NCBI GenBank assembly: GCA_947652605.1
Contig: OX393581.1
Span: 9,924,640 to 9,988,639, forward strand
Source of the DNA: Elmis aenea
Taxonomy: Eukaryota; Arthropoda; Insecta; Coleoptera; Elmidae
Reading direction: 5' to 3'
DNA: 64,000 nucleotides
Positions 21,658-36,700 of this stretch are shown in pieces. The position numbers were made by a program, and so were the translations under genes. Below the pieces are notes generated by a model. It was not told where the DNA came from and did not search any database. It was given only the letters and a program-made list of their open reading frames with translations. How positions within the stretch are numbered: the first letter of the stretch is position 1; each line of letters starts with the position of its first letter.

Positions 21658-21662
21658 GTATT
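21658..21662 (+). repeat. Target site duplication, right (GTATT)
   Basis: A direct copy of 15548-15552. It restores satellite phase exactly: removing the element and one GTATT gives an uninterrupted AATTGTATTCATG junction. Confidence 0.95.
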
Positions 21663-23169
21663 CATGTAAAGAGGCGATGGATAAACTGTTCCTGTGATAT
21701 ACAAATCAATAATTAAAATTGTTTCGAAATAGTCGCTCAAGGAACATATGTATTAACTAATGCACGGTATTTTTAGGAAATTATTAAAAATTAAAACCAG
21801 CTCATTGAAAGACATATGCAAAACAATTGTATTCATGTAAAGAGGCGATAGATAAACTGTTCCTGTGATATACAAATCAATAATTGAAATTGTTTCGAAA
21901 TAGTCGCACAAGGAACATATGTATTAACTAATGCACGGTATTTTTAGGAAATTATTAAAAATTAAAACCAGCTCATTGAAAGACATATGCAAAACCATTG
22001 TATTCATGTAAAGAGGCGATGGATATACTGTTCCTGTCATATACAAATCAATAATTAAAATTGTTTAGAAATAGTCGCTCAAGGAACATATGTATTAACT
22101 AAAGCACGGTATTTTTAAGAAATTATTAAAAATTAAAACCAGCTCATTGAAAGACATATGCAAAACAATTGTATTCATGTAAAGAGGCGATGGATAAACT
22201 GTTCCTGTGATATACAAATCAATAATTAAAATTGTTTCGAAATAGTCGCTCAAGGAACATATGTATTAACTAATGCACGGTATTTTTAGGAAATTATTAA
22301 AAATTAAAACCAGCTCATTGAAAGACATATGCAGAACAATTGTATTCATGTAAAGAGGCGATAGATAAACTGTTCCTGTGATATACAAATCAATAATTAA
22401 AATTGTTTCGAAATAGTCGCACAAGGAACATATGTATTAACTAATGCACGGTATTTTTAGGAAATTATTAAAAATTAAAACCAGCTCATTGAAAGACATA
22501 TGCAAAACAATTGTATTCATGTAAAGAGGCGATGGATATACTGTTCCTGTCATATACAAATCAATAATTAAAATTGTTTAGAACTAGTCGCTCAAGGAAC
22601 ATATGTATTAACTAAAGCACGGTATTTTTAGGAAATTATTAAAAATTAAAACCAGCTCATTGAAAGACATATGCAAAACAATTGTATTCATGTAAAGAGG
22701 CGATGGATAAACTGTTCCTGTGATATACAAATCAATAATTAAAATTGTTTCGAAATAGTCGCTCAAGGAACATATGTAATAACTAATGCACGGTATTTTT
22801 AGGAAATTATTAAAAATTAAAACCAGCTCATTGAAAGACATATGCAAAACAATTGTATTCATGTAAAGAGGCGATAAATAAACTGTTCCTGTGATATACA
22901 AATCAATAATTAAAATTGTTTCGAAATAGTCGCTCAAGGAACATATGTATTAACTAAAGGACGGTATTTTTAGGAAATTATTAAAAATTAAAACCAGCTC
23001 ATTGAAAGACATATGCAAAACAATTGTATTCATGTAAAGAGGCGATGGATATACTGTTCCTGTCATATACAAATCAATAATTAAAATTGTTTAGAAATAG
23101 TCGCTCAAGGAACATATGTATTAACTAAAGCACGGTATTTTTAGGAAATTATTAAAAATTAAAACCAGC

Positions 23170-26080
23170 TCATTGAAAGACATATGCAAAACAATTGTAT
23201 TCATGTAAAGAGGCGATGGATAAACTGTTCCTGTGATATACAAATCAATAATTAAAATTGTTTCGAAATAGTCGCTCAAGGAACATATGTATTAACTAAT
23301 GCACGGTATTTTTAGGAAATTATTAAAAATTAAAACCAGCTCATTGAAAGACATATGCAAATTAATTGTATTCATGTAAAGAGGCGATAGATAAACTGTT
23401 CCTGTGATATACAAATCAATAATTGAAATTGTTTCGAAATAGTCGCACAAGGAACATATGTATTAACTAATGCACGGTATTTTTAGGAAATTATTAAAAA
23501 TTAAAACCAGCTCATTGAAAGACATATGCAAAACAATTGTATTCATGTGAAGAGGCGATGGATAAACTGTTCTTGTCATATACAAATCAATAATTGAAAT
23601 TGTTTCGAAATAGTCGCACAAGGAACATATGTATTAACTAAAGCACGGTATTTTTAGGAAATTATTAAAAATTAAAACCAGCTCATTGAAAGACATATGC
23701 AAAACAATTGTATTCCTGTAAAGAGGCGATGGATAAACTGTTTCTGTGATATACAAATCAATAATTAAAATTGTTCAGAAATAGTCGCTCAAGGAACATA
23801 TGTATTAACTAATGCACGGTATTTTTAGGAAATTATTAAAAATTAAAACCAGCTCATTGAAAGACATATGCAAAACAATTGTATTCATGTAAAGAGGCGA
23901 TAGATAAACTGTTCCTGTGATATACAAATCAATAATTGAAATTGTTTCGAAATAGTCGCACAAGGAACATATGTATTAACTAATGCACGGTATTTTTAGG
24001 AAATTATTAAAAATTAAAACCAGCTCATTGAAAGACATATGCAAAACAATTGTATTCATGTAAAGAGGCGATGGATAAACTGTTCTTGTCTTATACAAAT
24101 CAATAATTGAAATTGTTTCGAAATAGTCGCCCAAGGAACATATGTATTAACTAAAGCACGGTATTTTTAGGAAATTATTAAAAATTAAAACCAGCTCATT
24201 GAAAGACATATGCAAAACAATTGTATTCATGTAAAGAGGCGATGGATAAACTGTTCCTGTGATATACATACAAATCAATAATTAAAATTGTTCAGAAATA
24301 GTCGCTCAAAGAACATATGTATTAACTAATGCACGGTATTTTTAGGAAATTATTAAAAATTAAAACCAGCTCATTGAAAGACATATGCAAAACAATTGTA
24401 TTCATGTAAAGAGGCGATGGATAAACTGTTCCTGTGATATACAAATCAATAATTAAAATTGTTCAGAAATAGTCGCTCAAGGAACATATGTATTAACTAA
24501 TGCACGGTATTTTTAGGAAATTATTAAAAATTAAAACCAGCTCATTGAAAGACATATGCAAAAAAATTGTATTCCTGTAAAGAGGCGATGGATAAACTGT
24601 TCCTGTGATATACAAATCAATAATTAAAATTGTTTAGAAACAGTCGCTCAAGGAACATATGTATTAACTAAAGCACGGTATTTTTAGGAAATTATTAAAA
24701 ATTAAAACCAGCTCATTGAAAGACATATGCAAAACAATTGTATTCATGTAAAGAGGCGATGGATAAACTGTTCCTGTCATATACAAATCAATAATTGAAA
24801 TTGTTTCGAAATAGTCGCACAAGGAACATATGTATTAACTAAAGCACGGTATTTTTAGGAAATTATTAAAAATTAATGCCAGCTCATTGAAAGACATATG
24901 CAAAACAATTGTATTCATGTAAAGAGGCGATGGATAAACTGTTCCTGTGATATACAAATCAATAATTAAAATTGTTTAGAAATAGTCGCTCAAGGAACAT
25001 ATGTATTAACTAAAGCACGGTATTTTTAGGAAATTATTAAAAATTAAAACCAGCTCATTGAAAGACATATGCAAAACAATTGTATTCATGTAAAGAGGCG
25101 ATGGATAAACTGTTCCTGTGATATACAAATCAATAATTAAAATTGTTTCGAAATAGTCGCTCAAGGAACATATGTATTAACTAAAGCACGGTATTTTTAG
25201 GAAATTATTAAAAATTAAAACCAGCTCATTGAAAGACATATGCAAAACAATTGTATTCATGTAAAGAGGCGATGGATATACTGTTCCTGTCATATACAAA
25301 TCAATAATTAAAATTGTTTAGAAATAGTCGCTCAAGGAACATATGTATTAACTAATGCACGGTATTTTTAGGAAATTATTAAAAATTAAAACCAGCTCAT
25401 TGAAAGACATATGCAAAACAATTGTATTCATGTAAAGAGGCGATGGATAAACTGTTCCTGTGATATACAAATCAATAATTAAAATTGTTTCGAAATAGTC
25501 GCTCAAGGAACATATGTATTAACTAATGCACGGTATTTTTAGGAAATTATTAAAAATTAAAACCAGCTCATTGAAAGACATATGCAAAACAATTGTATTC
25601 ATGTAAAGAGGCGATAGATAAACTGTTCCTGTGATATACAAATCAATAATTGAAATTGTTTCGAAATAGTCGCACAAGGAACATATGTATTAACTAATGC
25701 ACGGTATTTTTAGGAAATTATTAAAAATTAAAACCAGCTCATTGAAAGACATATGCAAAACAATTGTATTCATGTAAAGAGGCGATGGATAAACTGTTCC
25801 TGTGATATACAAATCAATAATTAAAATTGTTTCGAAATAGTCGCTCAAGGAACATATGTATTAACTAAAGCACGGTATTTTTAGGAAATTATTAAAAATT
25901 AAAACCAGCTCATTAAAAGACATATGCAAAACAATTGTATTCATGTAAAGAGGCGATAAATAAACTGTTCCTGTGATATACAAATCAATAATTAAAATTG
26001 TTTCGAAATAGTCGCTCAAGGAACATATGTATTAACTAAAGCACGGTATTTTTAGGAAATTATTAAAAATTAAAACCAGC
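23170..26080. repeat. Higher-order repeat R1, copy 1 (17 monomers)
   Basis: Marker GCAAATTAATTG occurs at 23357, 26268 and 29525. The first spacing, 2911 bp, equals 17 x 171 + 4, the 4 being an ATAC insertion. Other markers keep the offset, for example CATTAAAAGAC at 25911 and 28822, TGTCTTATAC near 24068 and 26999, and GCAAAAAAATTG near 24558 and 27469. Boundaries are estimated by eye. Confidence 0.85.
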
Positions 26081-29000
26081 TCATTGAAAGACATATGCAA
26101 AACAATTGTATTCATGTAAAGAGGCGATGGATAAACTGTTCCTGTGATATACAAATCAATAATTAAAATTGTTTCGAAATAGTCGCTCAAGGAACATATG
26201 TAATAACTAATGCACGGTATTTTTAGGAAATTATTAAAAATTAAAACCAGCTCATTGAAAGACATATGCAAATTAATTGTATTCATGTAAAGAGGCGATA
26301 GATAAACTGTTCCTGTGATATACAAATCAATAATTGAAATTGTTTCGAAATAGTCGCACAAGGAACATATGTATTAACTAATGCACGGTATTTTTAGGAA
26401 ATTATTAAAAATTAAAACCAGCTCATTGAAAGACATATGCAAAACAATTGTATTCATGTGAAGAGGCGATGGATAAACTGTTCTTGTCATATACAAATCA
26501 ATAATTGAAATTGTTTCGAAATAGTCGCACAAGGAACATATGTATTAACTAAAGCACGGTATTTTTAGGAAATTATTAAAAATTAAAACCAGCTCATTGA
26601 AAGACATATGCAAAACAATTGTATTCCTGTAAAGAGGCGATGGATAAACTGTTTCTGTGATATACAAATCAATAATTAAAATTGTTCAGAAATAGTCGCT
26701 CAAGGAACATATGTATTAACTAATGCACGGTATTTTTAGGAAATTATTAAAAATTAAAACCAGCTCATTGAAAGACATATGCAAAACAATTGTATTCATG
26801 TAAAGAGGCGATAGATAAACTGTTCCTGTGATATACAAATCAATAATTGAAATTGTTTCGAAATAGTCGCACAAGGAACATATGTATTAACTAATGCACG
26901 GTATTTTTAGGAAATTATTAAAAATTAAAACCAGCTCATTGAAAGACATATGCAAAACAATTGTATTCATGTAAAGAGGCGATGGATAAACTGTTCTTGT
27001 CTTATACAAATCAATAATTGAAATTGTTTCGAAATAGTCGCCCAAGGAACATATGTATTAACTAAAGCACGGTATTTTTAGGAAATTATTAAAAATTAAA
27101 ACCAGCTCATTGAAAGACATATGCAAAACAATTGTATTCATGTAAAGAGGCGATGGATAAACTGTTCCTGTGATATACATACAAATCAATAATTAAAATT
27201 GTTCAGAAATAGTCGCTCAAAGAACATATGTATTAACTAATGCACGGTATTTTTAGGAAATTATTAAAAATTAAAACCAGCTCATTGAAAGACATATGCA
27301 AAACAATTGTATTCATGTAAAGAGGCGATGGATAAACTGTTCCTGTGATATACAAATCAATAATTAAAATTGTTCAGAAATAGTCGCTCAAGGAACATAT
27401 GTATTAACTAATGCACGGTATTTTTAGGAAATTATTAAAAATTAAAACCAGCTCATTGAAAGACATATGCAAAAAAATTGTATTCCTGTAAAGAGGCGAT
27501 GGATAAACTGTTCCTGTGATATACAAATCAATAATTAAAATTGTTTAGAAACAGTCGCTCAAGGAACATATGTATTAACTAAAGCACGGTATTTTTAGGA
27601 AATTATTAAAAATTAAAACCAGCTCATTGAAAGACATATGCAAAACAATTGTATTCATGTAAAGAGGCGATGGATAAACTGTTCCTGTCATATACAAATC
27701 AATAATTGAAATTGTTTCGAAATAGTCGCACAAGGAACATATGTATTAACTAAAGCACGGTATTTTTAGGAAATTATTAAAAATTAATGCCAGCTCATTG
27801 AAAGACATATGCAAAACAATTGTATTCATGTAAAGAGGCGATGGATAAACTGTTCCTGTGATATACAAATCAATAATTAAAATTGTTTAGAAATAGTCGC
27901 TCAAGGAACATATGTATTAACTAAAGCACGGTATTTTTAGGAAATTATTAAAAATTAAAACCAGCTCATTGAAAGACATATGCAAAACAATTGTATTCAT
28001 GTAAAGAGGCGATGGATAAACTGTTCCTGTGATATACAAATCAATAATTAAAATTGTTTCGAAATAGTCGCTCAAGGAACATATGTATTAACTAAAGCAC
28101 GGTATTTTTAGGAAATTATTAAAAATTAAAACCAGCTCATTGAAAGACATATGCAAAACAATTGTATTCATGTAAAGAGGCGATGGATATACTGTTCCTG
28201 TCATATACAAATCAATAATTAAAATTGTTTAGAAATAGTCGCTCAAGGAACATATGTATTAACTAATGCACGGTATTTTTAGGAAATTATTAAAAATTAA
28301 AACCAGCTCATTGAAAGACATATGCAAAACAATTGTATTCATGTAAAGAGGCGATGGATAAACTGTTCCTGTGATATACAAATCAATAATTAAAATTGTT
28401 TCGAAATAGTCGCTCAAGGAACATATGTATTAACTAATGCACGGTATTTTTAGGAAATTATTAAAAATTAAAACCAGCTCATTGAAAGACATATGCAAAA
28501 CAATTGTATTCATGTAAAGAGGCGATAGATAAACTGTTCCTGTGATATACAAATCAATAATTGAAATTGTTTCGAAATAGTCGCACAAGGAACATATGTA
28601 TTAACTAATGCACGGTATTTTTAGGAAATTATTAAAAATTAAAACCAGCTCATTGAAAGACATATGCAAAACAATTGTATTCATGTAAAGAGGCGATGGA
28701 TAAACTGTTCCTGTGATATACAAATCAATAATTAAAATTGTTTCGAAATAGTCGCTCAAGGAACATATGTATTAACTAAAGCACGGTATTTTTAGGAAAT
28801 TATTAAAAATTAAAACCAGCTCATTAAAAGACATATGCAAAACAATTGTATTCATGTAAAGAGGCGATAAATAAACTGTTCCTGTGATATACAAATCAAT
28901 AATTAAAATTGTTTCGAAATAGTCGCTCAAGGAACATATGTATTAACTAAAGCACGGTATTTTTAGGAAATTATTAAAAATTAAAACCAGCTCATTGAAA

Positions 29001-29337
29001 GACATATGCAAAACAATTGTATTCATGTAAAGAGGCGATGGATAAACTGTTCCTGTGATATACATACAAATCAATAATTAAAATTGTTCAGAAATAGTCG
29101 CTCAAAGAACATATGTATTAACTAATGCACGGTATTTTTAGGAAATTATTAAAAATTAAAACCAGCTCATTGAAAGACATATGCAAAACAATTGTATTCA
29201 TGTAAAGAGGCGATGGATATACTGTTCCTGTCATATACAAATCAATAATTAAAATTGTTTAGAAATAGTCGCTCAAGGAACATATGTATTAACTAAAGCA
29301 CGGTATTTTTAGGAAATTATTAAAAATTAAAACCAGC
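26081..29337. repeat. Higher-order repeat R1, copy 2 (19 monomers)
   Basis: Same monomer order as the preceding copy, with two extra monomers near 29030-29340. The unit is therefore 3257 bp (19 x 171 + 8). Confidence 0.83.
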
Positions 29338-32270
29338 TCATTGAAAGACATATGCAAAACAATTGTATTCATGTAAAGAGGCGATGGATAAACTGTTCCT
29401 GTGATATACAAATCAATAATTAAAATTGTTTCGAAATAGTCGCTCAAGGAACATATGTATTAACTAATGCACGGTATTTTTAGGAAATTATTAAAAATTA
29501 AAACCAGCTCATTGAAAGACATATGCAAATTAATTGTATTCATGTAAAGAGGCGATAGATAAACTGTTCCTGTGATATACAAATCAATAATTGAAATTGT
29601 TTCGAAATAGTCGCACAAGGAACATATGTATTAACTAATGCACGGTATTTTTAGGAAATTATTAAAAATTAAAACCAGCTCATTGAAAGACATATGCAAA
29701 ACAATTGTATTCATGTGAAGAGGCGATGGATAAACTGTTCTTGTCATATACAAATCAATAATTGAAATTGTTTCGAAATAGTCGCACAAGGAACATATGT
29801 ATTAACTAAAGCACGGTATTTTTAGGAAATTATTAAAAATTAAAACCAGCTCATTGAAAGACATATGCAAAACAATTGTATTCCTGTAAAGAGGCGATGG
29901 ATAAACTGTTTCTGTGATATACAAATCAATAATTAAAATTGTTCAGAAATAGTCGCTCAAGGAACATATGTATTAACTAATGCACGGTATTTTTAGGAAA
30001 TTATTAAAAATTAAAACCAGCTCATTGAAAGACATATGCAAAACAATTGTATTCATGTAAAGAGGCGATAGATAAACTGTTCCTGTGATATACAAATCAA
30101 TAATTGAAATTGTTTCGAAATAGTCGCACAAGGAACATATGTATTAACTAATGCACGGTATTTTTAGGAAATTATTAAAAATTAAAACCAGCTCATTGAA
30201 AGACATATGCAAAACAATTGTATTCATGTAAAGAGGCGATGGATAAACTGTTCTTGTCTTATACAAATCAATAATTGAAATTGTTTCGAAATAGTCGCCC
30301 AAGGAACATATGTATTAACTAAAGCACGGTATTTTTAGGAAATTATTAAAAATTAAAACCAGCTCATTGAAAGACATATGCAAAACAATTGTATTCATGT
30401 AAAGAGGCGATGGATAAACTGTTCCTGTGATATACATACAAATCAATAATTAAAATTGTTCAGAAATAGTCGCTCAAAGAACATATGTATTAACTAATGC
30501 ACGGTATTTTTAGGAAATTATTAAAAATTAAAACCAGCTCATTGAAAGACATATGCAAAACAATTGTATTCATGTAAAGAGGCGATGGATAAACTGTTCC
30601 TGTGATATACAAATCAATAATTAAAATTGTTCAGAAATAGTCGCTCAAGGAACATATGTATTAACTAATGCACGGTATTTTTAGGAAATTATTAAAAATT
30701 AAAACCAGCTCATTGAAAGACATATGCAAAAAAATTGTATTCCTGTAAAGAGGCGATGGATAAACTGTTCCTGTGATATACAAATCAATAATTAAAATTG
30801 TTTAGAAACAGTCGCTCAAGGAACATATGTATTAACTAAAGCACGGTATTTTTAGGAAATTATTAAAAATTAAAACCAGCTCATTGAAAGACATATGCAA
30901 AACAATTGTATTCATGTAAAGAGGCGATGGATAAACTGTTCCTGTCATATACAAATCAATAATTGAAATTGTTTCGAAATAGTCGCACAAGGAACATATG
31001 TATTAACTAAAGCACGGTATTTTTAGGAAATTATTAAAAATTAATGCCAGCTCATTGAAAGACATATGCAAAACAATTGTATTCATGTAAAGAGGCGATG
31101 GATAAACTGTTCCTGTGATATACAAATCAATAATTAAAATTGTTTAGAAATAGTCGCTCAAGGAACATATGTATTAACTAAAGCACGGTATTTTTAGGAA
31201 ATTATTAAAAATTAAAACCAGCTCATTGAAAGACATATGCAAAACAATTGTATTCATGTAAAGAGGCGATGGATAAACTGTTCCTGTGATATACAAATCA
31301 ATAATTAAAATTGTTTCGAAATAGTCGCTCAAGGAACATATGTATTAACTAAAGCACGGTATTTTTAGGAAATTATTAAAAATTAAAACCAGCTCATTGA
31401 AAGACATATGCAAAACAATTGTATTCATGTAAAGAGGCGATGGATATACTGTTCCTGTCATATACAAATCAATAATTAAAATTGTTTAGAAATAGTCGCT
31501 CAAGGAACATATGTATTAACTAATGCACGGTATTTTTAGGAAATTATTAAAAATTAAAACCAGCTCATTGAAAGACATATGCAAAACAATTGTATTCATG
31601 TAAAGAGGCGATGGATAAACTGTTCCTGTGATATACAAATCAATAATTAAAATTGTTTCGAAATAGTCGCTCAAGGAACATATGTATTAACTAATGCACG
31701 GTATTTTTAGGAAATTATTAAAAATTAAAACCAGCTCATTGAAAGACATATGCAAAACAATTGTATTCATGTAAAGAGGCGATAGATAAACTGTTCCTGT
31801 GATATACAAATCAATAATTGAAATTGTTTCGAAATAGTCGCACAAGGAACATATGTATTAACTAATGCACGGTATTTTTAGGAAATTATTAAAAATTAAA
31901 ACCAGCTCATTGAAAGACATATGCAAAACAATTGTATTCATGTAAAGAGGCGATGGATAAACTGTTCCTGTGATATACAAATCAATAATTAAAATTGTTT
32001 CGAAATAGTCGCTCAAGGAACATATGTATTAACTAAAGCACGGTATTTTTAGGAAATTATTAAAAATTAAAACCAGCTCATTAAAAGACATATGCAAAAC
32101 AATTGTATTCATGTAAAGAGGCGATAAATAAACTGTTCCTGTGATATACAAATCAATAATTAAAATTGTTTCGAAATAGTCGCTCAAGGAACATATGTAT
32201 TAACTAAAGCACGGTATTTTTAGGAAATTATTAAAAATTAAAACCAGCTCATTGAAAGACATATGCAAAA
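29338..32270. repeat. Higher-order repeat R1, copy 3
   Basis: Third copy, beginning with the GCAAATTAATTG marker at 29525 and retaining CATTAAAAGAC at 32079. Order diverges after about 32270. Confidence 0.82.
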
Positions 32271-33799
32271 CAATTGTATTCATGTAAAGAGGCGATGGAT
32301 AAACTGTTCCTGTGATATACAAATCAATAATTAAAATTGTTCAGAAATAGTCGCTCAAAGAACATATGTATTAACTAATGCACGGTATTTTTAGGAAATT
32401 ATTAAAAATTAAAACCAGCTCATTGAAAGACATATGCAAAACAATTGTATTCCTGTAAAGAGGCGATGGATAAACTGTTTCTGTGACATACAAATCAATA
32501 ATTAAAATTGTTCAGAAATAGTCGCTCAAGGAACATATGTATTAACTAAAGCACGGTATTTTTAGGAAATTATTAAAAATTAAAACCAGCTCATTGAAAG
32601 ACATATGCAAAACAATTGTATTCATGTAAAGAGGCGATGGATAAACTGTTCCTGTGATATACAAATCAATAATTAAAATTGTTTCGAAATAGTCGCTCAA
32701 GGAACATATGTATTAACTAAAGCACGGTATTTTTAGGAAATTATTAAAAATTAAAACCAGCTCATTGAAAGACATATGCAAAACAATTGTATTCATGTAA
32801 AGAGGCAATGGATAAACTGTTCTTGTCATATACAAATCAATAATTGAAATTGTTTCGAAATAGTCGCCCAAGGAACATATGTATTAACTAAAGCACGGTA
32901 TTTTTAGGAAATTATTAAAAATTAAAACCAGCTCATTGAAAGACATATGCAAAACAAATGTATTCATGTAAAGAGGCGATGGATAAACTGTTCCTGTGAT
33001 ATACATACAAATCAATAATTAAAATTGTTCAGAAATAGTCGCTCAAAGAACATATGTATTAACTAATGCACGGTATTTTTAGGAAATTATTAAAAATTAA
33101 AACCAGCTCATTGAAAGACATATGCAAAACAATTGTATTCATGTAAAGAGGCGATGGATAAACTGTTCCTGTGATATACAAATCAATAATTAAAATTGTT
33201 CAGAAATAGTCGCTCAAGGAACATATGTATTAACTAATGCACGGTATTTTTAGGAAATTATTAAAAATTAAAACCAGCTCATTGAAAGACATATGCAAAA
33301 AAATTGTATTCCTGTAAAGAGGCGATAGATAAACTGTTCCTTTGATATACAAATCAATAATTAAAATTGTTTAGAAACAGTCGCTCAAGGAACATATGTA
33401 TTAACTAAAGCACGGTATTTTTAGGAAATTATTAAAAATTAAAACCAGCTCATTGAAAGACATATGCAAAACAATTGTATTCATGTAAAGAGGCGATGGA
33501 TAAACTGTTCCTGTCATATACAAATCAATAATTGAAATTGTTTCGAAATAGTCGCACAAGGAACATATGTATTAACTAAAGCACGGTATTTTTAGGAAAT
33601 TATTAAAAATTAAAACCAGCTCATTGAAAGACATATGCAAAACAATTGTATTCATGTAAAGAGGCGATGGATAAACTGTTCCTGTGATATACAAATCAAT
33701 AATTAAAATTGTTTAGAAATAGTCGCTCAAGGAACATATGTATTAACTAAAGCACGGTATTTTTAGGAAATTATTAAAAATTAAAACCAGCTCATTGAA

Positions 33800-36700
33800 A
33801 GACATATGCAAAACAATTGTATTCATGTAAAGAGGCGATGGATAAACTGTTCCTGTGATATACAAATCAATAATTAAAATTGTTTCGAAATAGTCGCTCA
33901 AGGAACATATGTATTAACTAAAGCACGGTATTTTTAGGAAATTATTAAAAATTAAAACCAGCTCATTGAAAGACATATGCAAAACAATTGTATTCATGTA
34001 AAGAGGCGATGGATATACTGTTCCTGTCATATACAAATCAATAATTAAAATTGTTTAGAAATAGTCGCTCAAGGAACATATGTATTAACTAAAGCACGGT
34101 ATTTTTAGGAAATTATTAAAAATTAAAACCAGCTCATTGAAAGACATATGCAAAACAATTGTATTCATGTAAAGAGGCGATGGATAAACTGTTCCTGTGA
34201 TATACAAATCAATAATTAAAATTGTTTCGAAATAGTCGCTCAAGGAACATATGTATTAACTAATGCACGGTATTTTTAGGAAATTATTAAAAATTAAAAC
34301 CAGCTCATTGAAAGACATATGCAAAACAATTGTATTCATGTAAAGAGGCGATAGATAAACTGTTCCTGTGATATACAAATCAATAATTGAAATTGTTTCG
34401 AAATAGTCGCACAAGGAACATATGTATTAACTAATGCACGGTATTTTTAGGAAATTATTAAAAATTAAAACCAGCTCATTGAAAGACATATGCAAAACAA
34501 TTGTATTCATGTAAAGAGGCGATGGATAAACTGTTCCTGTGATATACAAATCAATAATTAAAATTGTTTCGAAATAGTCGCTCAAGGAACATATGTATTA
34601 ACTAAAGCACGGTATTTTTAGGAAATTATTAAAAATTAAAACCAGCTCATTGAAAGACATATGCAAAACAATTGTATTCATGTAAAGAGGCGATAAAAAA
34701 ACTGTTCCTGTGATATACAAATCAATAATTAAAATTGTTTCGAAATAGTCGCTCAAGGAACATATGTATTAACTAAAGCACGGTATTTTTAGGAAATTAT
34801 TAAAAATTAAAACCAGCTCATTGAAAGACATATGCAAAACAATTGTATTCATGTAAAGAGGCGATGGATATACTGTTCCTTTCATATACAAATCAATAAT
34901 TAAAATTGTTTCGAAATAGTCGCTCAAGGAACATATGTATTAACTAAAGCACGGTATTTTTAGGAAATTATTAAAAATTAAAACCAGCTCATTGAAAGAC
35001 ATATGCAAAACAATTGTATTCATGTAAAGAGGCGATGGATAAACTGTTCCTGTCATATACAAATCAATAATTGAAATTGTTTCGAAATAGTCGCACAAGG
35101 AACATATGTATTAACTAAAGCACGGTATTTTTAGGAAATTATTAAAAATTAAAACCAGCTCATTGAAAGACATATGCAAAACAATTGTATTCATGTGAAG
35201 AGGCGATGGATAAACTGTTCCTGTGATATACATACAAATCAATAATTAAAATTGTTCAGAAATAGTCGCTCAAAGAACATATGTATTAACTAATGCACGG
35301 TATTTTTAGGAAATTATTAAAAATTAAAACCAGCTCATTGAAAGACATATGCAAAACAATTGTATTCCTGTAAAGAGGCGATGGATAAACTGTTCCTGTG
35401 ATATACAAATCAATAATTAAAATTGTTTTGAAATAGTCGCTCAAGGAACATATGTATTAACTAAAGCACGGTATTTTTAGGAAATTATTAAAAATTAAAA
35501 CCAGCTCATTGAAAGACATATGCAAAACAATTGTATTCCTGTAAAGAGGCGATGGATAAACTGTTCCTGTGATATACAAATCAATAATTAAAATTGTTTA
35601 GAAATAGTCGCTCAAGGAACATATGTATTAACTAAAGCACGGTATTTTTAGGAAATTATTAAAAATTAATACCAGCTCATTGAAAGACATATGCAAAACA
35701 ATTGTATTCATGTAAAGAGGCGATGGATAAACTGTTTCTGTGACATACAAATCAATAATTAAAATTGTTCAGAAATAGTCGCTCAAGGAACATATGTATT
35801 AACTAAAGCACGGTATTTTTAGGAAATTATTAAAAATTAAAACCAGCTCATTGAAAGACATATGCAAAACAATTGTATTCATGTAAAGAGGCGATGGATA
35901 AACTGTTCCTGTGATATACAAATCAATAATTAAAATGGTTTCGAAATAGTCGCTCAAGGAACATATGTATTAACTAAAGCACGGTATTTTTAGGAAATTA
36001 TTAAAAATTAAAACCAGCTCATTGAAAGACATATGCAAAACAATTGTATTCATGTAAAGAGGCAATGGATAAACTGTTCCTGTCATATACAAATCAATAA
36101 TTAAAATTGTTTAGAAATAGTCGCTCAAGGAACATATGTATTAACTAAAGCACGGTATTTTTAGGAAATTATTAAAAATTAAAACCAGCTCATTGAAAGA
36201 CATATGCAAAACAATTGTATTCATGTAAAGAGGCGATGGATAAACTGTTCCTGTGATATACAAATCAATAATTAAAATTGTTTCGAAATAGTCGCTCAAG
36301 GAACATATGTATTAACTAAAGCACGGTATTTTTAGGAAATTATTAAAAATTAAAACCAGCTCATTGAAAGACATATGCAAAACAATTGTATTCATGTAAA
36401 GAGGCGATAAATAAACTGTTCCTGTGATATACAAATCAATAATTAAAATTGTTTCGAAATAGTCGCTCAAGGAACATATGTATTAACTAAAGCACGGTAT
36501 TTTTAGGAAATTATTAAAAATTAAAACCAGCTCATTGAAAGACATATGCAAAACAATTGTATTCATGTAAAGAGGCGATGGATATACTGTTCCTGTCATA
36601 TACAAATCAATAATTAAAATTGTTTAGAAATAGTCGCTCAAGGAACATATGTATTAACTAAAGCACGGTATTTTTAGGAAATTATTAAAAATTAAAACCA

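Noticed and set aside
22608..22937. 109-residue minus-strand reading frame in the satellite
   Set aside because: The 171-bp period is divisible by three, so a frame can persist across monomers. A local change at 22777 (TAATAAC instead of TATTAAC) removes the stop that each normal monomer carries. The protein is only the satellite translated about twice, with no start context or conservation.
26032..26361. Second 109-residue minus-strand frame
   Set aside because: The same stop-removing variant recurs at 26201, 3424 bp from the first (20 monomers + 4). It is a copy of the same satellite shadow, not a gene.
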